Source: Bacteroidales bacterium (GTDB taxonomy: Bacteria; Bacteroidota; Bacteroidia; Bacteroidales; DYOH01). Taken from it: a DNA stretch of 6,549 nt. The translations under genes were made by a program, and so were the position numbers. The notes beneath the pieces are model-generated. The model ran no database searches and was not told the origin of the DNA. It saw only the letters and a list, made by a program, of their open reading frames with translations. Shown piece by piece: positions 1 through 5,334 of the stretch (within the stretch, counting starts at the first letter, position 1; each line of letters opens with the position of its first letter). The DNA is taken from the NCBI GenBank assembly GCA_030632545.1, contig DAOVUO010000150.1, forward strand, positions 1 to 6,549, in the 5' to 3' direction.

Positions 1-105
1 AAAGGAAAGTTAGTTCCGCAAGACGTTTATATTTGGAAGGCTGTTGGTACTTACTCTAACGGAAAAAACTTCACAAAAGCAGGAAATATTACATTGATAT
101 ATTGA
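1..105 (+). CDS. C-terminal end of a surface protein with a CHU_C-like (gliding-motility/T9SS-associated) domain, 5' truncated
   Basis: Reading frame 1 is open from the window edge to a TGA at 103-105 and gives 34 residues, including GKLVPQDVYIWKAVG and SNGKNF, and ending in ITLIY. This matches what I know of the last strands of the Bacteroidota gliding-motility-associated C-terminal domain (CHU_C, TIGR04131-like), which typically reads DVYVWKxxGxFxNGK...GxVTLIR. That domain ends large, often PKD- or OmpA-containing, outer-surface or secreted proteins that use type IX secretion. The body of the protein lies outside the window, so its actual role cannot be told. A strong terminator starts 29 bp after the stop, so this is the last gene of its transcript. 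The domain call rests on a short tail and is by recall, not by search. Confidence 0.6.
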   Translation, partial: KGKLVPQDVYIWKAVGTYSNGKNFTKAGNITLIY

Positions 106-133
106 TTTTTTAAGTGTTTTTTATAAATTGTTT

Positions 134-160
134 AGGCTGGATTTTAATCCAGCCTTTTTT
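134..160 (+). terminator. Rho-independent terminator after the CHU_C-like gene
   Basis: A perfect 9-bp stem (134-142, AGGCTGGAT, pairing with 147-155, ATCCAGCCT) with a 4-nt TTTA loop is followed at once by a run of T (155-160). The U-tract lies on the + side only, so it acts on rightward transcription from the upstream gene. Confidence 0.9.
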
Positions 161-238
161 GTTCGTTTTTAATATTTGGTGTTCGTAATCGTACATTTTT
201 TTAAATGCCTGTTTGCGTTCATGTTGCTGTCTGTAAGC

Positions 239-266
239 TTGTTCTGTCTATTGGCACATAGATTGG
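239..266 (+). promoter_or_regulatory. Possible Bacteroidota-type promoter for the small exported protein
   Basis: TTG (239-241), a 17-bp spacer and TAGATTGG (259-266) match the Bacteroidota sigma-ABfr layout (TTG/TTTG, then TAnnTTTG) with one mismatch in the -7 element. Transcription would begin near 271-274 and leave a leader of about 25-28 nt before the ATG at 299. Such short motifs occur by chance in AT-rich DNA, so this is a weak call. Confidence 0.3.
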
Positions 267-298
267 ATAAAGCAAGTAAACCAAAAAATTACAAAGTC

Positions 299-595
299 AT
301 GAAAAATCTAATTTTAAGCTTAGCCGCCTTTTTTATTTTAGGATTTAGTCAGGCAGCAACATTACCAGAAATAGCAGATACTGTAAGTTTTGATACTAAT
401 AGTTGGGAACTAGAGGCGGAAGATGTTGATATTGAAATGGAAGCCTGGATGTTTGATACACAACATTGGGATAAATGTATTTACAATGAAAAATGTTTGA
501 AAATTGAAAATTGGATGACAGAAGCAGTAGAAATTGAAAATGAAGACGCTCTTCAAATTGAAAGCTGGATGTTTATTCAATTACCAAAGAAATAA
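299..595 (+). CDS. Small exported acidic protein with three IExWM-ending repeats, function unknown
   Basis: The product is 98 residues. I place the start at ATG 299 because the protein from there opens with a clear signal peptide (MKNLILSLAAFFILGFSQAA, cleavage likely around residue 19 or 20). The same frame is open upstream to a TTG near 176, but that would bury the signal sequence behind 41 residues. The mature part is very acidic and Trp-rich. It divides into three imperfect repeats: residues 31-51 (starting FDTNSW), 52-73 (starting FDTQHW) and 74-91. They end in EAWM, IENWM and IESWM respectively. Repeat 2 alone carries a CxxxxxC pair (C60, C66), which could form a disulfide or bind a metal. 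There is no lipobox cysteine, so it is probably periplasmic or secreted. It is a single-gene unit with its own terminator. I have seen similar short WM-repeat proteins in Bacteroidota but know of no established function. Confidence 0.8.
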   Translation: MKNLILSLAAFFILGFSQAATLPEIADTVSFDTNSWELEAEDVDIEMEAWMFDTQHWDKCIYNEKCLKIENWMTEAVEIENEDALQIESWMFIQLPKK

Positions 596-676
596 AATTA
601 TTATAGATACTAAATATACTTAAATATCATACTGGAAATTGTATAGAAATTAATTTAAGTTAAATTAGGTTTGGAC

Positions 677-708
677 AAAGATACTCTAACGAGAGTATCT
701 TTTTTTTT
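677..708 (+). terminator. Rho-independent terminator after the small exported protein gene
   Basis: An 11-bp stem (677-687 pairing with 692-702; core AGATACTCT / AGAGTATCT) with the loop AACG runs into a T-tract through 708. It lies 81 bp after the TAA at 593-595. An open frame starting with TTG at 671 would begin inside this hairpin and is not a gene. Confidence 0.9.
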
Positions 709-733
709 GTTAGGAGCATTAATTGATTCTGTA

Positions 734-757
734 CATTTGCATTTAAAAATGCAAATG
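734..757. repeat. 24-bp near-perfect palindrome (possible operator or hairpin)
   Basis: CATTTGCATT (734-743) is the exact reverse complement of AATGCAAATG (748-757), separated by TAAA; T744/A747 extends the pairing to 11 bp. No T-run follows on either strand, so it is not an ordinary terminator. It could be a binding site for a dimeric regulator or a small RNA hairpin about 140 bp upstream of the WG-repeat pseudogene. Confidence 0.6.
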
Positions 758-848
758 AGTATTGTTATGAAACAAGGCTTGTATTTTAATAGAATCGTTA
801 TCAAAATCATTTTTCTTCATAAATTAACTAAAGTATTAGTAAAAAATA

Positions 849-890
849 TAAATTTGAGCCACTTTTTTTATAAATTTTCTTCTAAATTTG
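849..890 (+). promoter_or_regulatory. Two TAAATTTG words, candidate -7 elements ahead of the WG-repeat pseudogene
   Basis: TAAATTTG occurs at 849-856 and again at 883-890, each an exact match to the Bacteroidota TAnnTTTG -7 element. Neither has a TTG at a good -33 distance. The second would start transcription almost on the ATG at 897; the first would leave a leader of about 35 nt, which is more plausible. In DNA this AT-rich, chance is a serious alternative. Confidence 0.25.
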
Positions 891-896
891 TTTACT

Positions 897-1506
897 ATGA
901 AAAAACTAATTATTTTTTATTTCAATTTCAGCCTCATGTAATGAATATTTAAATGAATACTTATATGTTATTAGGAAAAATGGTCGTTATGGATATATAA
1001 ATAAATCTGGTGAAGTTATTATTACTCCGAAGTTTATTCACGCTTATAATTTTGCGGAGAATTTAGCACTTGTAATTACAGATACAATTATTAAAATTAA
1101 AAAAAGTGATTTTTAGGGAACAGAATTTATTTCGAAAGAGAAAAGGTATATGTATGGGTATGTAAATATCAAGGGGGATTATCAAATTTTGCCTAATTTG
1201 TTTTACAAGCACACTTATTCTTTTTTTGATAGTACTAGTGCTCTAGATTTTACGACAGGATTTTATTTTTCTGAAGGACTAGCAGTTTTTCAAGATAGTG
1301 TAACAAACAAATTTGGACATATCGATAAGTATGGATAAATAAAAATAGCTACAGATTTTATTGAGGCAAGAGCATTTAAAGATGATATTGCAATAGTAAA
1401 AAGAATCAAAACAAACGCTACAATAATTTTATTGCTTGTTTTTATGTTATTTTGGTATAAGAAATACTTGGTAAGTAAAATTATAATTTTTTTGAATAAA
1501 GTCTGA
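897..1506 (+). pseudogene. Decayed WG-repeat lipoprotein gene (one frameshift, two nonsense codons)
   Basis: ATG 897 starts MKKLIIF and then falls out of frame in a run of six T (913-918). Removing one T gives MKKLIIFISISASC, a textbook lipoprotein signal with an SASC lipobox, running on into NEYLNEYLYVIRK. Downstream in that frame are WG (KWG) repeat features: NGRYGYINKSGEVIITPKF at about 982-1038, YGYVNIKGDYQILPN at about 1153-1197, and GLAVF...FGHIDKYG ending at 1335. The frame is broken by TAG at 1114-1116 and TAA at 1336-1338. It then continues with IKIATDFIEARAFKDDIAIVK to TGA 1504-1506. Both nonsense codons could come from Gln codons by a single C-to-T change. The last 30 or so residues are strongly hydrophobic (TIILLLVFMLFW), which is not usual for WG proteins and may be a fused remnant. 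WG repeats are beta-rich modules of unknown role in exported Bacteroidota proteins. The three lesions argue against a sequencing error. Confidence 0.8.
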
Positions 1507-1511
1507 GGATT

Positions 1512-1532
1512 GATTATTTGACGATTATTTGA
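1512..1532. repeat. Tandem 10-bp direct repeat upstream of the ATPase gene
   Basis: GATTATTTGA occurs at 1512-1521 and again at 1523-1532, exactly 11 bp apart, about one helical turn. It begins 49 bp ahead of the ATPase ATG, where a promoter or operator would sit. The word is AT-rich, so chance duplication is possible. I see no good TAnnTTTG promoter in this gap. Confidence 0.45.
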
Positions 1533-1560
1533 GAAAAGAATACAAATTAAATTATAAATA

Positions 1561-2961
1561 ATGAAAATTACAAAAATTGAAGTAAAAAACTTATGGGGTA
1601 ATGACATTAACTGGAACTTAAATAATGATGTTAATATTCTTGTAGGAAAAAATGGTTCGGGAAAATCAACAATACTTCGTATGCTCAATGAAACAATATC
1701 TTCTAAAAAGGATATTGAATTAAATTATCGAATTTTTGATCCAATTGATGAAATTATTATTGAACTTGAAAATGATAATATCATTAGAGCTAATAGTGAA
1801 GAACGAAAAATATCAGGAATAGAAAATTTTTCAAATATTAATATATCGTACATTGATACCTTTGACACCGTAGAACACAGTTTTGATGTTTCGCAAACAT
1901 TACTTGATAATATTTTAATTGGGAAAAATGGATTAAAAGAAAAATTTATTCTTTATCAAAGAAATCTTTCAAAATCTGTTGAAAATATTTTTACGCATAA
2001 TGAGAACAATCCAGATAAAGATAAATTTGAAAAGATTGAAAAATTATATTTAGCAAAAAATACTTTTCTGAAACAGATAAATGATTTTATGTCGGAAACA
2101 AATAAAATATTTGATGAAGAAAATTTTAATTTTATAAAAAAGGACATCTCAAATCCAATTGAAGTTACTAATTTATCTTCAGGCGAAAAGCAGTTATTGA
2201 TAATACTACTAACTGTTCTTTTACAAGACCAAAAACCGTATATATTAATATTAGATGAACCTGAGATTTCAATGCATATAGACTGGCAGCGAAAATTAAT
2301 TAATAAAATAATTGAATTAAATCCTAATTGTCAAATAATTATAGCCACACATTCTCCCACTATTTTTTATAAAGGATGGGATAATCATTTAAAAAGATTT
2401 GAAGAAATTTCAGCACCAGCTGATTTATCGAAACAAAGTTCAATTATTATTGAACAAACATCAAAAATACCAAATAAAATTAATCATATCAAAAATGAAT
2501 TTATTAAAGTTTATGCGGGAACTAAACAAGCTAGATTATACCAATTTAACAAGATTTTAAACAAAATACCATCACTTACATATGATGAAAGTTTTGAAAT
2601 AATAGAAATTTTAAAACAAAAAAAGGTTTTCCCTGATATTTTCACATACACAACTTTAATTTCCAAAGTGAATTCTTATGATGAAGCAGATAAATTATTG
2701 ATATTAATGAAGAAAAATAAAATTCATCCAAATGAATATACTTTTAATAATTTATTAAAAAAAGCACCAAGTATAGATACAGGAATTGAAATTATTGGTA
2801 AAATGAAAAATAGTAATATATTTCCTGATATTATAACATTTAGCACTTTGTTAGGAAAAGCAAAAACTATACAAGAAATAAACACAATTGAAGAATATCG
2901 TAAATATTACAGTATTCAACCCAATGAAATTTATCTTAATAAACTGAGAATAAAACAGTAA
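1561..2961 (+). CDS. ABC/AAA_15-type ATPase of a PARIS-like defence operon (AriA-like) with a C-terminal PPR-like repeat array
   Basis: The product is 466 residues. Residues 1-270 form an SMC/OLD-like ABC ATPase: Walker A GKNGSGKST (29-37), a helical insertion at about 111-200, signature LSSGEKQ (205-211), Walker B YILILDEP (227-234, with D232 and E233) and H-switch THSP (263-266). All catalytic motifs look intact. A linker (271-325) leads to helical repeats: a degenerate unit at 326-359, three units of exactly 32 residues (360-391, 392-423, 424-455) and a partial one at 456-466. The units share T-[YF] at positions 3-4, LI/LL at 7-8, and a terminal P-[DN], which is the pentatricopeptide signature (compare PDIFTYTTLISK with PDIITFSTLLGK). 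The DUF4435 gene follows 3 bp downstream, so the pair is an operon. This matches PARIS, in which AriA is the ATPase sensor and scaffold that holds the AriB effector until a phage trigger appears. The start at 1561 is supported because the first strand (MKITKIEVKN) is where such ATPases begin. Low GC compared with mtaB/miaB suggests acquisition. Alternative: another ATPase-Toprim defence type rather than strict PARIS. Confidence 0.85.
   Translation: MKITKIEVKNLWGNDINWNLNNDVNILVGKNGSGKSTILRMLNETISSKKDIELNYRIFDPIDEIIIELENDNIIRANSEERKISGIENFSNINISYIDTFDTVEHSFDVSQTLLDNILIGKNGLKEKFILYQRNLSKSVENIFTHNENNPDKDKFEKIEKLYLAKNTFLKQINDFMSETNKIFDEENFNFIKKDISNPIEVTNLSSGEKQLLIILLTVLLQDQKPYILILDEPEISMHIDWQRKLINKIIELNPNCQIIIATHSPTIFYKGWDNHLKRFEEISAPADLSKQSSIIIEQTSKIPNKINHIKNEFIKVYAGTKQARLYQFNKILNKIPSLTYDESFEIIEILKQKKVFPDIFTYTTLISKVNSYDEADKLLILMKKNKIHPNEYTFNNLLKKAPSIDTGIEIIGKMKNSNIFPDIITFSTLLGKAKTIQEINTIEEYRKYYSIQPNEIYLNKLRIKQ
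2536..2958 (+). repeat. Region encoding about 4.3 PPR-like repeats in the ATPase C-terminus
   Basis: This is residues 326-466 of the ATPase. Aligning from the residue after each P-[DN] gives units starting LYQFN, IFTYT, EYTFN, IITFS and EIYLN. The lengths are 34, 32, 32 and 32, with a final 11-residue partial unit. Each full unit has a first helix (TLISK, NLLKK, TLLGK), a short turn, a second amphipathic helix (EADKLLILMKK, DTGIEIIGKMKN) and a closing hydrophobic-x-P-[DN]. Canonical PPRs are 35 residues; these lack about three residues in the turn. Protein similarity is clear, but the repeats are diverged at the DNA level, so this is not a recent tandem duplication. Confidence 0.75.
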
Positions 2962-2964
2962 ATT

Positions 2965-3939
2965 ATGACTTTAAAAGAGATCGCAGAGCGTATGGAAGCC
3001 GATGCCTTTTTAAAAAACTGTGATATTTCTGTTTTAGTTGAAGACTGGAAGGATGAAATATTTTGGCAGGCAGTAATAAAAAAACAATTTCCTCATTATA
3101 AAATTGATTTTCCTTACTCAGAAGCAAAAGGGAGCGATGCAGTATTAAAGTATAAAGATTTTGTAAATAAAAAATTAATTATCTGTATAGATAGCGATAA
3201 CAAATATCTCTATACTGAAAATCACGATTTATTTAAAAATTATATTTTTCATACTTACGTATATAATATTGAAAATTTTCAATGTAATCCAAATTCACTA
3301 AAGCAAATATGTAAAGAAATTGTTCTTTTAGACAATTTCGATTTTCAAAACTTCTTGAAAAAATTATCAGAGACAATAAGTCCTATCTTATATTTTTGGC
3401 TATACATCTATGAGACATCATATAAAGAAGGTAAAGAAATATTAAGCGTTAAAAAAATACGAAAAGTATTAAAATTAAAATCAGAAGAAATTGATATCAC
3501 AAATATTGAAGAAACATTTATCAAACTTAAAGAAAATATCGAAATTCTTTTAAATGAATTAAAAACAACAATGGACTGGTATGATAGTGCTGTTGAATAT
3601 AATATTCCAGATATAAAAGAGAAGCTATCTAAACAAAATATACTTATAGATGAGATATATCTATTTTTTAATGGTCACATTATATTTGAAAATATCATAA
3701 CACCTCTATTGAACTCTGTAATAACTAAATTAAAACAAGATAAAATTTCAGAAATCAAAGAAACTTTAAAAAATGCAAAAGGGAAAGTGCTTGAAGAGAA
3801 CCTAAAACAATTTGAAAATATTACAAATAAAGATGTTGCAACAAAGCTATCAGACAATTTTAACTATGCAATTAATAATTTGGAGAATAATGAATGGATG
3901 ACTAAAATATTTAATGATTTTAGAAGATTAAAAGATTAA
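2965..3939 (+). CDS. DUF4435 (Toprim-like) effector, AriB-like
   Basis: The product is 324 residues, a normal DUF4435 length. The N-terminal third shows the Toprim-like core: ISVLVEDWKDEIFW (21-34) carries the conserved Glu (E26) and following acidic residue (D30), and LIICIDSDNKYL (71-82) carries DxD (D76, D78). The YNIENF motif (100-105) is typical of DUF4435. The rest is helical and charged, with a conserved-looking FNGHIIFENII segment (235-245). In PARIS, AriB is such a protein: on release from the ATPase it dimerises and cleaves tRNA in the anticodon loop, reported for tRNA-Lys, to stop phage growth. As I recall, the inactivating change used for E. coli AriB is also at Glu26; I could not check this. 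ATG 2965 lies 3 bp after the ATPase stop, so it is translationally coupled. No Shine-Dalgarno is visible, as expected for Bacteroidota. There is no signal peptide, so it is cytoplasmic. The nuclease activity and tRNA target of this copy are inferred from the family. Confidence 0.85.
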   Translation: MTLKEIAERMEADAFLKNCDISVLVEDWKDEIFWQAVIKKQFPHYKIDFPYSEAKGSDAVLKYKDFVNKKLIICIDSDNKYLYTENHDLFKNYIFHTYVYNIENFQCNPNSLKQICKEIVLLDNFDFQNFLKKLSETISPILYFWLYIYETSYKEGKEILSVKKIRKVLKLKSEEIDITNIEETFIKLKENIEILLNELKTTMDWYDSAVEYNIPDIKEKLSKQNILIDEIYLFFNGHIIFENIITPLLNSVITKLKQDKISEIKETLKNAKGKVLEENLKQFENITNKDVATKLSDNFNYAINNLENNEWMTKIFNDFRRLKD

Positions 3940-4050
3940 GTTTCGTTTGTATCAACGAGTTTTTTATGTAATATCCATATAAACAATTGTCAGTAGGATA
4001 AGATTTTAGTTGAGGAATAAAAAGCCAATAGTACATTAAAAGTTTTTATT
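3940..4050. other. Convergent intergenic spacer between the defence operon and mtaB
   Basis: These 111 bases separate two converging transcripts. I looked for a stem followed by a T-run on either strand and found no GC-containing hairpin, only AT-rich runs. Termination here is either factor-dependent or by overlap of the two transcripts. Confidence 0.5.
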
Positions 4051-5334
4051 TTAGACTAATTCGGCCCACACAAAAGGGTCTTCCCCTTCTTCTAGCGAAA
4101 TAAGTTTAACGGAATAAAACTCATTCTCCTTTAAATTAGTTGCCTTAATTTTAATAGGAATATAATGTTGCCCGTATCCCCTTGCTATATCATTTTCAAT
4201 ACGTTCAATGAGTAATATTTGCTCTTTGCCAATAAAACCACTACGGTATTTACGTTTTATTTTTTCAGCTAATAAACGAACCGACTCACTACGAGCTGTT
4301 TTTACCTTTGCATCAACTTGTTCAGACATTCTTGCTGCCTTTGTTTTATTTCGAACTGAATATTTAAAAGTATGAATGTGGGTAAATCCTATTTCTTCAA
4401 TTGTTTGCAGAGTGTCGTCAAAGTCCTTATCGTTTTCAGAAGGAAAACCTACAATTACATCGGTAGTGATATTAAAATTGGGTATTTGCTTGCGAATATT
4501 ATTGGTTATAGCTTTAAATTCATTTACGGTATAAAATCTACGCATTTGTTGTAGTATTTTATCGCTACCACTCTGAATACACAAGTGTAAATGTGGGGCT
4601 AATTTGGGATTTTTTAAAAGCGAATAAAATTTTTCCGTAAACCCTTCGGGTTCAACAGATGAAATACGTAAACGAAAATCGCGCGGAATAGCAAGTATTT
4701 TTTCAATTAAATCGTCAAAGGCTAGTTCTTTATATTCGTATCGTGTAATATTTACACCAGTAAGCACAATCTCTTTGTAACCAAAATCGAGTACTTTATT
4801 GATATTGTCAATAATTTCATTTTCTGGTCGGCTAATAGCACGCCCTCTAACACTTGGAACTATACAGTATGTACAAAAATTATCGCAACCATCCTGTATT
4901 TTTATCATACTGCGTGTGTGAAAAGTCTCTTTTGCAGGTAAAAAGGAAAAAACGGAGCGTTCTTGTTCATTTAACTGATAGATTTCGTTTTTAAAATAAG
5001 AGTCTATTAAATCAAAAATTTGTGCCTTACGGTCATTATCAACCACAAAGTTAATTTTGTTTTCATTTTCTAGTTTTTCCTTAAATTGGGTAGCCATACA
5101 GCCTGTAACTACTAGCTGTGCATCATTATTACGTTTTAGTACATTATTATAAGCTTGGCGAGAGCGTTTATCGCCCGAATTTGTAACTGTACAAGTATTT
5201 ACAATGTATGCATCTGCATCTTGGTTAAAATCAACAATTTGATAGTTGTTTTGCTTAAATTGTGATACTAACGAATCAGTTTCGTATTGATTTAATCGGC
5301 AACCGAGTGTTTTAAAGGCAATTTTTTTAGGCAT
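4051..5334 (-). CDS. mtaB: tRNA t6A37 C2-methylthiotransferase MtaB
   Basis: This radical-SAM enzyme adds a methylthio group to C2 of N6-threonylcarbamoyladenosine at position 37, giving ms2t6A in ANN-decoding tRNAs such as tRNA-Lys(UUU). The 427 residues are full length. The N-terminal UPF0004 domain has the three auxiliary-cluster cysteines in TLGCRLNQYETD (C12), NTCTVTNSGD (C48) and TGCMA (C79). The radical-SAM motif is DGCDNFCTYCIVPSVRGR (C150, C154, C157). SAM-domain landmarks follow (SSVEPEGF, HLHLCIQSGSDKIL, TDVIVGFPSE), and a C-terminal TRAM-like domain spans about 364-427. GCRLNQYETD and VRGR...SR separate MtaB from MiaB and RimO. The ATG at 5332-5334 lies inside the last codons of miaB (8-bp overlap), so the two are translated from one transcript with miaB first. 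It is cytoplasmic and acts on tRNA. I saw no frameshift or missing residue. Confidence 0.93.
   Translation of the reverse strand: MPKKIAFKTLGCRLNQYETDSLVSQFKQNNYQIVDFNQDADAYIVNTCTVTNSGDKRSRQAYNNVLKRNNDAQLVVTGCMATQFKEKLENENKINFVVDNDRKAQIFDLIDSYFKNEIYQLNEQERSVFSFLPAKETFHTRSMIKIQDGCDNFCTYCIVPSVRGRAISRPENEIIDNINKVLDFGYKEIVLTGVNITRYEYKELAFDDLIEKILAIPRDFRLRISSVEPEGFTEKFYSLLKNPKLAPHLHLCIQSGSDKILQQMRRFYTVNEFKAITNNIRKQIPNFNITTDVIVGFPSENDKDFDDTLQTIEEIGFTHIHTFKYSVRNKTKAARMSEQVDAKVKTARSESVRLLAEKIKRKYRSGFIGKEQILLIERIENDIARGYGQHYIPIKIKATNLKENEFYSVKLISLEEGEDPFVWAELV

Larger units (their letters stand above)
709..896. other. Gene-free interval between the terminator and the WG-repeat pseudogene
   Basis: I see no supportable coding region in these 188 bases. 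The interval holds the palindrome at 734-757 and two TAAATTTG words near its right end, both listed separately. The upstream region of the decayed lipoprotein gene most likely lies here. Confidence 0.5.

Noticed and set aside
176..298. N-terminal extension of the small exported protein from a TTG start
   Set aside because: It would place 41 residues ahead of a clean signal peptide that begins at ATG 299.
772..782. Short palindrome ACAAG-G-CTTGT
   Set aside because: Only five paired bases, with no T-run or context; expected by chance.
671..952. Open frame of 93 codons on the + strand
   Set aside because: It would start with TTG inside a strong terminator hairpin, has a low-complexity hydrophobic composition with no recognisable motif, and overlaps the out-of-frame start of the WG-repeat pseudogene.
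897..1506. Stop-codon reassignment (TAA/TAG read as Gln) to explain the WG-repeat frame
   Set aside because: The mtaB, miaB, ATPase, DUF4435 and small exported protein genes all end at TAA where their families normally end, and the WG gene also has a frameshift, so decay is the simpler explanation.
1290..1688. Minus-strand open frame of 132 codons
   Set aside because: It overlaps the end of the WG pseudogene and the Walker A region of the ATPase, whose motifs are clear on the + strand. Its translation has no recognisable domain.
1956..2147. Minus-strand open frame inside the ATPase gene
   Set aside because: Shadow of the ATPase helical insertion, with a Phe/Ser-rich composition typical of antisense reading of Glu/Lys codons.
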